From positions 1-44,946 of the forward strand of contig JAUNHH010000019.1 of NCBI GenBank assembly GCA_030524055.1: a DNA stretch of 44,946 nucleotides, given 5' to 3'. This DNA is from Actinomycetaceae bacterium. GTDB taxonomy: Bacteria; Actinomycetota; Actinomycetes; Actinomycetales; Actinomycetaceae. This document shows positions 6,735 to 15,430 of this stretch, piece by piece. The stretch's first letter is position 1, and each line of letters begins with the position of its first letter. The translations under genes and the position numbers were made by a program. Below the pieces are notes generated by a model. It did not search any database, was not told the DNA's origin, and saw only the letters and a list, made by a program, of their open reading frames with translations.

Positions 6735-7135
6735 TATTTGGCGTCTAGAGTCTTCCGTCGATCATGCATGTTCGTGGAATAGTGGAATATTCGGGCTTGG
6801 TGGCGGGCGGTTGAGTGCCACCAAGTCCGAATCCCCAGTGTGCGTGCGGCGCTCCGTCCTCGGTAATACAATTCACGAGGGCGGGGTTGTTACTTTAATG
6901 AGCTCGGCATATGTGCCGCATTAGGGTAAAAATATGCCCTCCGCGCTGAATCACTGCCATTTGTTTCGTCGTCTATATTGGCATGTGTATCGCCCTCAAA
7001 GCCCCAGGTAATGAATGTCCATTTTTCCATTGCTGGGCAGAGGAGAAGGGGAGTATATTGGCGAAACAAAGAGTAACTGCATTAAGCATCTTGAGCGAAT
7101 ATATTCTTTTTTCCACCCCTTTTGGAGGGAAACTG
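6735..7135. other. Intergenic region between divergent transport and glycosyltransferase genes
   Basis: It holds a strong hairpin (6789-6832), one repeat arm (ACGAGGGCGGGG, 6875-6886) and the glycosyltransferase ribosome site. An in-frame extension of that gene back to 6983 has no ribosome site and no family similarity, so it is treated as noncoding. Confidence 0.5.
6789..6832. repeat. Strong intergenic hairpin
   Basis: ATTCGGGCTTGGTGGC and GCCACCAAGTCCGAAT pair over 16 positions with one G-T, around a 12-base loop. No T-run follows on either strand. It lies upstream of the iron-regulated operon; its role is unknown. Confidence 0.6.
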
Positions 7136-8353
7136 TTGAAGACACTTCTTGTCACAACTGGCACCCGCGGTGACGTCGAACCATTTATTGCCCTCGCCCA
7201 CGGACTCAGCAGCCGTGGCCATTATCCGGTGTTGGCAGCGCCAGCACGCTTTGCAGTACTTGCCACCCAGCAGGGGGTCGAGTTTCGGCCGCTAGATGAC
7301 AGTCTTTTGGAGATGCAGTCCGCCCTCGTTGATGGAGGAATGGCGAGCGCCATGGCCGAAATGCCGAAAATACGAGCCGCCATGGAACGCTCCCTCAACG
7401 ACATTGCTGATCTGGCTGACGAGCCTACTGACCTGGTGGTCTATCACCCGAAAACTTTGGCTACCCCAATGATCGCTGAAAAACAAGGGGTGCCAGCTAT
7501 TGCTGCACAACTGATCCCGTTATATCAGCCAACTGCGGAGTTTCCTGCTCCAATCATGCCTACAGAGATTCCGCATCTGATGAACCGAGCCACGTGGAAA
7601 CTTATTCCGCTGATTGAATTGCCGTGGCGGAAAACATTGCGACGCCTGCGCCGCGAGCGCTTTGGACTCACCACGCCGCTGCGTGGAATAAGCGATCATA
7701 TCCGCACCCACGGGGTTCTTAACGCGTGGAGTTGGCATCTTCTTGCACCGCCTAGTGGATGGAACGCCGATGCTGCGCCAACAGGTTTTTGGCGCTGTGC
7801 TCAAGGCCAGTGGGAACCTCCACCGCAGTTGCGCGACTTTTTAGAGGCGGGGGAGGCGCCGGTGTATGTTGGTTTTGGGAGCATGGTCCACAAAAATCCT
7901 GAAGCTTTGGGGCAAGCGATAAAGGCGGGTGTGAAGGCGGCTGGGCGACGCGGGATTATTGCCAGCGGTTCGGGCGCGCTTGCTGTTGAGGGTAATGATG
8001 ATGTGTATGTGATCGATTCTGCGCCTCATGACTGGGTGTTCCCGCGGGTTGCCGCTGCGATTCATCATGGTGGCGTGGGGACTGTCGCTGCGGCTTTGCA
8101 TGCGGGGATCCCTCAGGTGATCAGGCCATTTATGGGTGATCAGCATTTTTGGTCGCGTCGTGTGGAGGCCATTGGAGTGGGGCTGCGGTTGCGCAGCGTT
8201 GAGCCAGCAGCGATAGGGGAGGCGTTGGAGCGAGCATTGACTGAGTGCGTGCCCCGAGCTTGCGTGGTTGGTGACAAGGTCCGGGCCGAGCGGGGCGATG
8301 AGGTTGCGGTGGACAGGCTGGAAAAGCTCTATGCCCGTCAGGCGGAGCGCTGA
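7136..8353 (+). CDS. Sterol/macrolide-type glycosyltransferase (GT1), copy A
   Basis: A 405 aa GT-B glycosyltransferase of the UGT80/MGT type, which transfers a sugar from a nucleotide donor to a lipid or polyketide-like acceptor. The N-terminal Rossmann motif is TLLVTTGTRGDVEPFIALAHGL, then VYVGFGSM, and the donor site HHGGVGTVAAALHAGIPQ near residue 310 is followed by GDQHFWSRRV. TTG at 7136 is chosen as the start because TGGAGGGA precedes it by seven bases and the protein then begins exactly at the family N-terminus. Part of a repeat arm at 7320-7331 is read as SALVDG. A paralogue lies at 10885-12117. The acceptor is unknown. Confidence 0.85.
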   Translation: MKTLLVTTGTRGDVEPFIALAHGLSSRGHYPVLAAPARFAVLATQQGVEFRPLDDSLLEMQSALVDGGMASAMAEMPKIRAAMERSLNDIADLADEPTDLVVYHPKTLATPMIAEKQGVPAIAAQLIPLYQPTAEFPAPIMPTEIPHLMNRATWKLIPLIELPWRKTLRRLRRERFGLTTPLRGISDHIRTHGVLNAWSWHLLAPPSGWNADAAPTGFWRCAQGQWEPPPQLRDFLEAGEAPVYVGFGSMVHKNPEALGQAIKAGVKAAGRRGIIASGSGALAVEGNDDVYVIDSAPHDWVFPRVAAAIHHGGVGTVAAALHAGIPQVIRPFMGDQHFWSRRVEAIGVGLRLRSVEPAAIGEALERALTECVPRACVVGDKVRAERGDEVAVDRLEKLYARQAER

Positions 8354-8373
8354 GGGGAGCTGCGGCGCGCAGT

Positions 8374-8445
8374 ACACCAGACGTGCAGAGGGCGACATTT
8401 TTGGCCGAAAATCGGGATTTTTGTCGCCCTTTGCCCGTTTGGTGT
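8374..8445 (-). repeat. 72-bp palindromic repeat, copy A (inverted orientation)
   Basis: Outer arms ACACCAGACGTGCA and the matching ...CGTTTGGTGT, then GGCGACA/TGTCGCC-type inner arms, a T5/T5 bubble and an inner stem CCGA/TCGG. Its reverse complement aligns over the full length with copies at 10128, 19699 and 38294. It sits between convergent genes and may terminate both. Confidence 0.8.
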
Positions 8446-8463
8446 TTTTCCACAGTGGGATTG

Positions 8464-9189
8464 TTATACGGGTCGATTCTTTAGCACCGCTGGAACTTTG
8501 CTTCGTGCCGCCAAGAAGGAATGAAGGTCTCGATCGAGCATTGCGGCCAATCGCATGGTGTCCTCGTGAAGTTGTTGCGCACTCACCCGTACTTTTTGCC
8601 CGTTGAGGGGGATTCCATTGATTAACGGCTCATGATGAGCAACCCGATTGCGTAAGTCATTGACTCTCCCAACGATCGACAGGGCATATTCTCTATTCCA
8701 TCGTTGTTGATCTTTACGTGCTTGTTGGCGTCCTCCGGGGAATGCTTTGTCTAATACGCCGCGCCATAGTATTTCGTAATCGCAGCGAACTCTTCTGGGT
8801 TCTATCCCGTAGTAGTCACCTTTATCGAGAAGGCGTCGCCAGAAGCCAAATGTACATTGAGCGATGAGTTTTCCTGATGTCTTTTGGGGGTCCTTAATCT
8901 GTTTCCAAGCGAGGTTTAAGGCTTTCAGAGTTCGATCATCGAGGGGAAGCGCGAGGTTTGAATACCAATCGTGTCCCCATTTGATTTCGAGTTGTTGTGC
9001 CATTGCATTGCGAAGCGCTACTTCGAGGATGGCGAGGTCAGCAAGGAATGCGACAGCTAGGTCACGGTCCCAAAGATACAATTCGCGTGCTTTATCGCGG
9101 TCTCCATTGGCTGCATTTAGATAAGTGGACATACGTATTGGTGTGATCGACTTATCCAGAGCAATCTGATGCTGACTTGCCATAGTCAC
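8464..9189 (-). CDS. Abi-like (HEPN-type) protein
   Basis: A 241 aa cytoplasmic protein of the actinobacterial Abi-like family. It opens with MSTYLNAANGDRDKARELYLWD, has the conserved LAILEVALRNAMAQQLE helix, CTFGFWRRLLD, and near residue 182 LRNRVAHHEP. That last stretch contains an R-x4-H motif, the catalytic signature of HEPN RNases. Related Abi_2-type proteins abort phage infection by cleaving RNA, and this one may do the same. The GTG at 9189 has GAGAGGAT eight bases upstream; an ATG at 9183 is the alternative. It stands alone between convergent and divergent genes with no obvious antitoxin, and its base usage is slightly more A+T-rich than its neighbours, compatible with transfer. Confidence 0.8.
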   Translation of the reverse strand: MTMASQHQIALDKSITPIRMSTYLNAANGDRDKARELYLWDRDLAVAFLADLAILEVALRNAMAQQLEIKWGHDWYSNLALPLDDRTLKALNLAWKQIKDPQKTSGKLIAQCTFGFWRRLLDKGDYYGIEPRRVRCDYEILWRGVLDKAFPGGRQQARKDQQRWNREYALSIVGRVNDLRNRVAHHEPLINGIPLNGQKVRVSAQQLHEDTMRLAAMLDRDLHSFLAARSKVPAVLKNRPV

Positions 9190-9400
9190 TGGACTAATCC
9201 TCTCATGTCCGGTAGATTAAGCAATGAAGTCCCCGGCATACGCCTCTGTCGAACTTGAGTCGGCATGCAGCCGGGGTTTGTTTTACCAGCCTAACGTTTA
9301 TTTGCGCTTGTGGGGTCCTAATGGATCCGATTTGCTAAGCAGAACAAGGAAGTTCGTCGTGTTTGTGTTGTGTGCTGTCGTTCACGGAAGACATCAGTGC

Positions 9401-9412
9401 ACGAGGGCGGGG
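9401..9412. repeat. Single arm of the ACGAGGGCGGGG repeat
   Basis: A lone arm in the 296-base gap (9190-9485) between the Abi-like gene and the DCC gene. A 72-codon plus-strand ORF here has no coding signs, and nothing else stands out. Confidence 0.7.
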
Positions 9413-9485
9413 TGCGCCCTTTATCGGGTAGGTTCTATCTAGGCAGGTACGACTCACCAATAGTCCACCGGGAAGGGAGATACTG

Positions 9486-9914
9486 ATGAGCGCTGCACCA
9501 GTTCACCTGGTTTTCGACGGGCATTGTGGGTTCTGCACACGGGCTGCTGGATGGCTTCGCCGTCTTGACCGCCGCCAGCGGGTTCAGATCTATCCAGCGC
9601 AAAGACCCGGTGTTTTAGAACGTTTCGCCCTAACCGAGAATGACGCGCAAAAGGCTGCATGGGCATTTACCGGTAGACGTCGGACAGCAGGCGCCGCGGC
9701 AGTCAATCTCGTTCTTGACGCCGCCCTTGGGGTCAAGGGCTTCTCAAGTTTCTACAACCTGCCTGGCATTCATTGGATCCAAGACCGCCTTTACCAGTGG
9801 GTCGCTGACCACCGGTACATGCTGCGGGGAGTCACACCCTGGTGCGAAGAACATCCCGAAGATTGTGGACCCTCCCAAAGCGCCAGCGGCTGCTCCCTAC
9901 GCCCACGACCGTAA
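9486..9914 (+). CDS. DCC-family (DUF393) thiol-disulfide oxidoreductase-like protein
   Basis: A 142 aa protein with the family signature VFDGHCGFCTRAAGWL at residues 9-24, containing DxxCxxC, and a conserved FYNLPGIHWIQDRLYQWVADHR block. The family is thioredoxin-fold-like and named for the DCC motif; its electron partners are unknown. The ATG follows AAGGGAGATACTG. The C-terminus carries two more cysteines (TPWCEEHPEDC). It lies in the accessory-looking stretch between two glycosyltransferases. The fold assignment is confident, the role is not. Confidence 0.88.
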   Translation: MSAAPVHLVFDGHCGFCTRAAGWLRRLDRRQRVQIYPAQRPGVLERFALTENDAQKAAWAFTGRRRTAGAAAVNLVLDAALGVKGFSSFYNLPGIHWIQDRLYQWVADHRYMLRGVTPWCEEHPEDCGPSQSASGCSLRPRP

Positions 9915-9941
9915 ATCTCGCTGCCCCGCCACCTGCTCGAA

Positions 9942-9977
9942 TGCCAAAAGTTTACCGCTTTCGGTAGAGTTTTGGCA
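9942..9977. terminator. Hairpin downstream of the DCC gene
   Basis: TGCCAAAA...TTTTGGCA enclose an inner ACCG/CGGT pair around CTTT. It lies 28 bases past the DCC stop codon. There is no T-run, so termination is uncertain. Confidence 0.45.
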
Positions 9978-10127
9978 GTCGGGTCGCCGTAGGGGGTTGC
10001 TGCGTGGGGTAGGGGCCCGCTGCCGGGGAAGTCGCTGCGAGAGGCTGCCACAGTGCAGACGCCCAAACAGGCAACTGCGGTTAGCCAATCGGCACCGCGT
10101 CCTCGTGTACCGGTGTCCGCAGGAATG

Positions 10128-10198
10128 ACACCAAACATGCAAACGGCGACAAAAAGGCCGAATTTCGGCCAAAAATGTCGCCCTTTGACCGTCTGGTG
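10128..10198 (+). repeat. 72-bp palindromic repeat, copy B
   Basis: ACACCAAACATGCA...CCGTCTGGTG outer arms, GGCGACA/TGTCGCC, an A5/A5 bubble and a perfect inner stem GGCCGA/TCGGCC. Between convergent genes. Confidence 0.8.
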
Positions 10199-10295
10199 CG
10201 CGCCGCCCGGGAAGTCGCCTGGCACACCCCGCCTCGACTGCTCCCTACCAGCTGCCCGAGAAGCAGTACGGCACGGGCCGCCTACTACCGGCCTG

Positions 10296-10721
10296 TCACC
10301 ACTGGCTAAAACGAATCACAACCAGCTGTTTTTCCTCGAGGCCTCGGAGGAATTCTTCGCTGATGTCCTTAAGGCGGACGCTCATAGCGCTGTCAGGTTG
10401 AATGCGCTTACGCGGGCTCCATGCGCGAATAAGACCGATCCGAGCCTTCCGCCCATACGACTCAGCAAGAAAATCCAGCCAGGCGCGAATCTGAGAATAG
10501 GTGAGTTCGCCAGGCGCGCAGTCGTCAGGCGAACCAATCAGACTTCGACAGTCGCACATTCGCGGACTGACAGCCACAGCGCGAGGCATAGCGGCGACTT
10601 TAGGTGAATCGACGGTCAGGTCTACCGTCTCAGGAAAGACGCCAAGAATAGATCGGGTGTTCGTAGGAAAATCAGTATCGTCACCAGTATCCGGCAGGAG
10701 CCAGATATTTATAAAACACAT
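10296..10721 (-). CDS. Unrecognised 141 aa protein with a CDC motif
   Basis: The ATG at 10721 is chosen because AAAGGAGCACCAT precedes it; a longer frame to 10781 lacks a ribosome site. The protein is soluble-looking, with no signal or membrane segment. Notable blocks are MCFINIWLLPDTGDDTDFPT at the N-terminus, RMCDCRSLIGSPDDCAP near residue 55 (three Cys, possible metal or redox site), SQIRAWLDFL, and a C-terminal RGLEEKQLVVIRF strand. I do not recognise a family. It is monocistronic, facing the copy-B palindrome at its 3' end and an inverted-repeat element at its 5' side. Confidence 0.6.
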   Translation of the reverse strand: MCFINIWLLPDTGDDTDFPTNTRSILGVFPETVDLTVDSPKVAAMPRAVAVSPRMCDCRSLIGSPDDCAPGELTYSQIRAWLDFLAESYGRKARIGLIRAWSPRKRIQPDSAMSVRLKDISEEFLRGLEEKQLVVIRFSQW

Positions 10722-10802
10722 ATGGTGCTCCTTTATCCGCTCATGTGCAGGACCATAATTCATGATAGCTGCCGGGGTCATTTGGTTGCGAAAGAGTACT
10801 TC

Positions 10803-10840
10803 GCCCCGCCCTCGTCAATGACAACCCACGAGGGCGGGGC
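10803..10840. repeat. Inverted pair of the G+C-rich repeat
   Basis: GCCCCGCCCTCGT and ACGAGGGCGGGGC form perfect 13-bp arms around a 12-base spacer. It lies between two divergent gene starts, so it is not simply a terminator. Confidence 0.85.
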
Positions 10841-10872
10841 CAGGCCCACGCGACAGCCAGCACAGCCCCACG

Positions 10873-10878
10873 TACCAT
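10873..10878 (+). promoter_or_regulatory. -10 element TACCAT of a leaderless mRNA
   Basis: Six bases separate it from the ATG at 10885, and no ribosome site exists there. Confidence 0.5.
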
Positions 10879-10884
10879 CACTCC

Positions 10885-12117
10885 ATGAGGATTCTTCTCC
10901 ACGCATGGGGGTCACGCGGAGATGTCCAGCCAATGACGGCACTGGGCTGCGGCCTTGCTGACCGCGGACACCACGTCGCTATTGCTGCTGCCCGCGACTT
11001 TGAGGACATGATTGCCGCCTACGGCCTGGACTATGAGCCCATTGATGCCAGCGTCGCGGACCTGTCCACTAGTGCGGCGGGTCGCGATTGGCTGGGTGGC
11101 CAGGCCGCAACACAACGCCAAGAATTGCGCGCAATGCAGGATTTCTTTGCGGCAGCGGCACCCCCGATTGCTCAGATGCTGATCCGCACCAGCGGCTATG
11201 ACCACACTGTGACAACCCCTTTCCTTCTGGAATCAGCGCTCACCCTCGGCAGACACTCCCTTACAGTGGCCATGTTGCAGCCAGATTTCACCACTAGCGA
11301 CGGGCGCTCCACAATTGCCGCCCTCCACCCAGGAAAGAGCCTAGTCAACCGTTTCGCGGGCCATATCTACGAACAGGCGACCAGGCGTTTCTTCGCCTCT
11401 TTCGCCGAAGCGACCTGCCGCCTGAGTGATCGGCCGCGAATGAGTTTCCGCGACTATCACAGTCGCAAGGCGACAATCCCGCACCTCCTGGCTTCATCGC
11501 CTGCCATCACACCGCTTCCTGCGGATAATCGCCTCAATGCGACGGCGACAGGATTTTGGCAGCATCACACTCCCGAGGACTTTATTCCGCCTGAGCCGCT
11601 AGCGGACTTCCTCGAGTCCGGACCACCCCCGATTTACGTGGGTTTCGGGTCAATGAGCAGCCACGATGCGGCAACAACAGCGCACCTCATTACCGACGCC
11701 CTTCGCATATGCGGCCTGCGAGCCGTTGTCCACCGGGGTGCAGCAGACCTGGACGTCGCTAATGACATGGTGCTCAGCGTGGGCAGTATTCCGCATTCGT
11801 GGCTGCTGCCTCGCGTTTCGGCTGCCGTACACCATGGGGGAGCGGGGACAACGGCGAGCGCCATCGTCGCAGGAATCCCGCAGGTAGTGATTCCGCATAT
11901 GGGTGACCAACCCTTCTGGGGGCGCCGGATGCACGAGCTGGGCGTGGCTCCGCCTCCGATTCCCAGAAAAGGCCTGGATGCCGCGGTTCTGGCTGCCGCC
12001 ATGACGGCAACTCGCGACCAGGACATGCGCGGCCGAGCAGCGCGGTTAGGGGCAGTCGTCGCCGCTGAAGATGGCGTGTCCATCGCGATTGCTGTCTTAG
12101 AGAGCAGATGGGGATAG
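10885..12117 (+). CDS. Sterol/macrolide-type glycosyltransferase (GT1), copy B
   Basis: A 410 aa GT-B enzyme, paralogous to 7136-8353. It starts MRILLHAWGSRGDVQPMTAL, has IYVGFGSM near residue 251, and the donor-binding HHGGAGTTASAIVAGIPQ near residue 315 followed by GDQPFWGRRM. The predicted job is transfer of a sugar to a hydrophobic acceptor such as a lipid, sterol-like compound or drug. The ATG has no ribosome site and a -10 hexamer six bases upstream, so it is probably leaderless. The stop codon is followed within five bases by a palindromic element shared with the convergent ATPase gene. Confidence 0.85.
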   Translation: MRILLHAWGSRGDVQPMTALGCGLADRGHHVAIAAARDFEDMIAAYGLDYEPIDASVADLSTSAAGRDWLGGQAATQRQELRAMQDFFAAAAPPIAQMLIRTSGYDHTVTTPFLLESALTLGRHSLTVAMLQPDFTTSDGRSTIAALHPGKSLVNRFAGHIYEQATRRFFASFAEATCRLSDRPRMSFRDYHSRKATIPHLLASSPAITPLPADNRLNATATGFWQHHTPEDFIPPEPLADFLESGPPPIYVGFGSMSSHDAATTAHLITDALRICGLRAVVHRGAADLDVANDMVLSVGSIPHSWLLPRVSAAVHHGGAGTTASAIVAGIPQVVIPHMGDQPFWGRRMHELGVAPPPIPRKGLDAAVLAAAMTATRDQDMRGRAARLGAVVAAEDGVSIAIAVLESRWG

Positions 12118-12122
12118 AGGAT

Positions 12123-12162
12123 GGCCCCGCCCTCGTCGATTGTGATGAACGAGGGCGGGGCC
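12123..12162. terminator. Inverted pair of the G+C-rich repeat between convergent genes
   Basis: GGCCCCGCCCTCGT and ACGAGGGCGGGGCC form perfect 14-bp arms around a 12-base spacer. Lying between two converging stop codons (12117 and 12187), it could act as a bidirectional terminator. Confidence 0.65.
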
Positions 12163-12186
12163 GCACCCCACAACGAAGCAACCGCT

Positions 12187-15078
12187 CTAGGCGCGCACCC
12201 TCCGGATGAGTTTCGAGATTTCTTCCACCCACAACACGATGGAGGCCATACCGATCGCCACCAGCCAATGCTGCACATCAAGGGGAGCCGTGCCGAAAGC
12301 AATCTGCAGGGCGGGCACATGAACCACGGCGAGTTGCGTGACCACGCCAAACACAATGGCCACCCACAGCCACCGGTTCGCAAAGAAATCCGCAAATGCT
12401 GAACGATGATCCGACCGGGCATTGAGCGCATTAAAAAGCTGAGCGAAAACCAGGGTCGTAAAGGCCGCTGTCCGGGCAGTCTCCAATGAATCCGTTCCTC
12501 CTGGAATCACGCCACCGGGGAGGAAAAGATCAAGTGTGGCCAGGGTTGTCAGGGCCATAACCGCACCCACCAGAATAATGCGGCCCCACATCGCTTTATC
12601 CACAATCCGATCATTCGGGTGGCGGGGTGAACGGCCCATGACGTCGCCGTCTTCAGGGTCCACACCCATGGCGAGTGCCGGCCCGGAGTCGGTAACCAGA
12701 TTGATCCACAGGATCTGCGCGGCCAACAGCGGCACAGCTAAGGCACCCGTTGCGGACGCCTCCGACAACCCCAGCACGCCAGCGAAAACAATCCCCATAA
12801 ACACGGTGAGGACCTCACCCATATTTGAACTCAGCAAATACCGCATAAACTTGCGGATATTGTCGAAGATCCCGCGGCCTTGCCGCACAGCCGACACAAT
12901 CGTCACGAAATTATCATCCCCCAGCACCATAGTGGCGGCCTCTTTAGTGACCTCCGTTCCCGTAATCCCCATAGCCACGCCAATATCGGCTGACTTCAAG
13001 GCGGGCGCATCATTCACGCCATCACCTGTCATCGCGACAATCTGGTTCTCAGCTTGAAGAGCGTCAACAATACGGAGTTTATGTTCGGGAGCAACCCGCG
13101 CATACACAGACACCTCGCGGATAGCAGCAGCAAAGGCTGCCTCATCCAGATCATCCAATTGCGCCCCAGTTAATGCAGGCGCGTCGGGGGCGACAATCCC
13201 TAGGTCAGAGGCAATCCGCTGAGCCGTCACCGGGTGGTCACCCGTAATCATCACTACTCGAATACCTGCCCGGTGAGCCTGAGCAACCGCGTCACGTGCC
13301 TCATCGCGCGGAGGGTCAATAATGCCAGCGACACCAACGAAAACCAGATCCTTTTCGGACTCCTCCGTAATGGCCTCGGGAGCTTCATCAGTCTCACGGT
13401 AAGCCACGCCCAAAGTCCGATAACCCCGGGCACTGAGCCGATCCACATCGCGGGCAATCTCCTCGCGGCGCGTATCAGTCAGTAGCTGGACTTCATCCCC
13501 GACCTGTTCCGCGGCGCAGCGGGTCAGCAGCACATCAGGTGCCCCCTTGGTAATCAGACGTGAATGTGCGAGGGTGGGGCCGGAGATCTCAATAGGAGCC
13601 CCTGCTGGTGATGGCGCTGATCCGCCCTCGTTAATGGGAGACGGCGCCGGGCTGCCATCACGCATACCACTGACGAGTACCGACATCAGTTTACGTTCAG
13701 AACTAAAAGGCACCTCGGCGCTACGCCCCGCGCCAGCCACCAGGTCCTGCGCACCCGGCACTTTTGGCAGCGCCACAAGGAACGCTGCCTCTGTTGGGTC
13801 GCCCGTAATACCCCACTCTCCGCTGGCATCTCGGGCAAGCTGCGCATTATTGGCTGTCGCCCCATAGGCCACCGCCAGGGCAGCCTCGCGCAGGGCCTCG
13901 CCCGTAGGACTTCCATCAATACCCCCTGATGGGTCATAGCCAGTACCCGTCAACTCCACCTCACCCGAGGCTGTCACCACAGTGCGCACCGTCATCTCAT
14001 TACGGGTCAACGTCCCCGTCTTATCGGAACAAATCACCGACGCTGAGCCCAGGGTTTCCACCGAATGCAGATCCTTCATTACCGCATTACGTTGAGCGAG
14101 TTTACGTACCCCAATCGCCAACACCATCGACAAAATCGTTGGCAAACCCTCAGGGACAGCAGCCACTGCCAGCGAAACCCCCACCAGCAGAATCTCTACC
14201 GCTTCAGATACCGACTCCGGCCGATTTAACAGGAAAAGCACCACCATCACCACGGCAGCAATCCCCAATACAATCAGACCCAGCATTTTCGTCAGCTGCG
14301 CGATTTCCCGCTCTAAGGGGGAGGGCTCCTCTTCGGTAGCATCAAGCATCTGCGCAATCGAGCCCATTTGTGTGCCCATACCGGTTGTTGTCACCACGGC
14401 ACGCGCCACACCATGAACCACCGCGGTGCCACCAAAGACCATATTTCTCCGGTCACCTAAGGGGACCTCACCCTGGAGAGTGGAGGCGTCTTTCGTTACT
14501 GACTCGGACTCACCTGTCAACGACGACTCTTGGATTTTCAACCCCGTCGCGCTCAGCAGCCGCCCATCAGCGCCCACCGAATCACCTTCAGACAGGACTA
14601 AAATGTCGCCAGGCACGATCTCCGCTGACGGAATAGTCAGCAACCGCCCATCACGCAGGACAGTCGAATTTGCGGCCGTCATTTTACTCAGCGCAGCCAC
14701 CGCGTCTTCCGCGCGGCTTTCCTGAATAAAACCAATTGCCGCATTAATGACAACAATCGCGCCAATAACAATGACATCAATCGGCGCCCCATGAGCGCCT
14801 TCAAAAAACCACGCCACCAGAGAAATCGCCATCGCTACCAAGAGCAAATACACCAATGGGTCTTGGAATTGGCTGAGAATCTTTTTCCACAAGGGGACAG
14901 GTGGCTTGGCGCGAAGTTCATTGCGACCATAGGACGACAGGCGCTCGCGGGCCTGGTCCGCGCTCAAACCCTGCGCCGGATCAACACCCATATTGCGGGC
15001 AATCGTGGCGCCGTCAACGAGCCACGGGGCTGTAATGAGACCTTCAGATGGAGCGGCAGATTGAGATTGGGTGGGCAT
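12187..15078 (-). CDS. P-type Ca2+-transporting ATPase (P2A-like)
   Basis: A 963 aa membrane pump that exports cations, probably Ca2+, at the cost of ATP. It has an N-terminal cation-ATPase domain, TGES at 188-191 (actuator), PEGLP at 309-313 (M4), the phosphorylated Asp352 in DKTGTLT, KGAPD near 511, MTGDGVNDAPALK in the P domain, NMGEV in M5 and NLVTDSGPA in M6. The Ca2+-coordinating Glu/Asn/Thr/Asp residues of SERCA pumps are visible in M4, M5 and M6. The ATG at 15078 is chosen for GGGGAGACAATTC ahead of it and a normal family N-terminus; an open frame to 15147 is ignored. A roughly 25-residue insertion in the nucleotide-binding domain (about 474-505) is encoded by a complete repeat element. 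Confidence 0.93.
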   Translation of the reverse strand: MPTQSQSAAPSEGLITAPWLVDGATIARNMGVDPAQGLSADQARERLSSYGRNELRAKPPVPLWKKILSQFQDPLVYLLLVAMAISLVAWFFEGAHGAPIDVIVIGAIVVINAAIGFIQESRAEDAVAALSKMTAANSTVLRDGRLLTIPSAEIVPGDILVLSEGDSVGADGRLLSATGLKIQESSLTGESESVTKDASTLQGEVPLGDRRNMVFGGTAVVHGVARAVVTTTGMGTQMGSIAQMLDATEEEPSPLEREIAQLTKMLGLIVLGIAAVVMVVLFLLNRPESVSEAVEILLVGVSLAVAAVPEGLPTILSMVLAIGVRKLAQRNAVMKDLHSVETLGSASVICSDKTGTLTRNEMTVRTVVTASGEVELTGTGYDPSGGIDGSPTGEALREAALAVAYGATANNAQLARDASGEWGITGDPTEAAFLVALPKVPGAQDLVAGAGRSAEVPFSSERKLMSVLVSGMRDGSPAPSPINEGGSAPSPAGAPIEISGPTLAHSRLITKGAPDVLLTRCAAEQVGDEVQLLTDTRREEIARDVDRLSARGYRTLGVAYRETDEAPEAITEESEKDLVFVGVAGIIDPPRDEARDAVAQAHRAGIRVVMITGDHPVTAQRIASDLGIVAPDAPALTGAQLDDLDEAAFAAAIREVSVYARVAPEHKLRIVDALQAENQIVAMTGDGVNDAPALKSADIGVAMGITGTEVTKEAATMVLGDDNFVTIVSAVRQGRGIFDNIRKFMRYLLSSNMGEVLTVFMGIVFAGVLGLSEASATGALAVPLLAAQILWINLVTDSGPALAMGVDPEDGDVMGRSPRHPNDRIVDKAMWGRIILVGAVMALTTLATLDLFLPGGVIPGGTDSLETARTAAFTTLVFAQLFNALNARSDHRSAFADFFANRWLWVAIVFGVVTQLAVVHVPALQIAFGTAPLDVQHWLVAIGMASIVLWVEEISKLIRRVRA
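13567..13631. repeat. G+C-rich repeat element inside the P-type ATPase gene
   Basis: Outer arms GCGAGGGTGGGGC and TCCGCCCTCGT face each other across about 40 bases. On the coding strand the unit is read NEGGSA ... SGPTLAH, in a loop of the nucleotide-binding domain where relatives have only a short turn. Confidence 0.65.
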
Positions 15079-15411
15079 GAATTGTCTCCCCAAAAGTGAT
15101 GAAAACGGTGCGACCAGAAATAGTTCGTATGGAGATTGGGCTGTCAAGGCGGATTCTGGTAGCTAGCGGACCGCAAAACAGCCCATAGTCGCGAGGAATA
15201 ACGACAATAAGAGTCTAAGACACTGCCCACGTAGGCTGCCTGATGAGCGCATCTGCAGGTAGCCGGATGGCAGGCAAAGCAAACAGGTACGCTACGCGCC
15301 GCCCGCAGGAGAATGCGGTCAAGGGGGAGAGAAACCGGTTAAGGAAGGGCGAAGCCAGGCAAGGAAGGGCGAAGCCGGTCACGGAAGGCGCCAGCTCCGC
15401 CCTCGAAAAAA
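15079..15411. other. Intergenic region with short tandem repeat
   Basis: It holds a 20-bp tandem duplication (15341-15380) and most of an imperfect inverted repeat (15394-15430). A 92-codon plus-strand ORF here is basic, repetitive and lacks a ribosome site; it is not called. Confidence 0.5.
15341..15380. repeat. Two tandem 20-bp units
   Basis: AAGGAAGGGCGAAGCCAGGC is followed at once by AAGGAAGGGCGAAGCCGGTC, and then a partial third unit (ACGGAAGGC). Confidence 0.8.
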
Positions 15412-15430
15412 TTATTGACGAGGCCGGGGC
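15394..15430. terminator. Imperfect inverted repeat at the end of the monooxygenase gene
   Basis: GCTCCGCCCTCG and CGAGGCCGGGGC flank AAAAAATTATTGA. On the minus strand the stem is GCCCCGGCCTCG...CGAGGGCGGAGC, and it overlaps the last codons and stop of the gene at 15412. Confidence 0.55.

Larger units (their letters stand above)
9915..10295. other. Intergenic region with hairpin and palindromic repeat
   Basis: It contains the hairpin 9942-9977 and the 72-bp repeat 10128-10198. Several shadow ORFs cross it without ribosome sites or family similarity. No gene is supported. Confidence 0.5.

Noticed and set aside
6983-7135. N-terminal extension of the first glycosyltransferase
   Set aside because: The extra 51 residues have no family counterpart, while TTG 7136 has a good ribosome site and gives the exact family N-terminus.
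9224-9442. 72-codon plus-strand ORF before the DCC gene
   Set aside because: No ribosome site, no recognisable domain, and it runs through a repeat arm.
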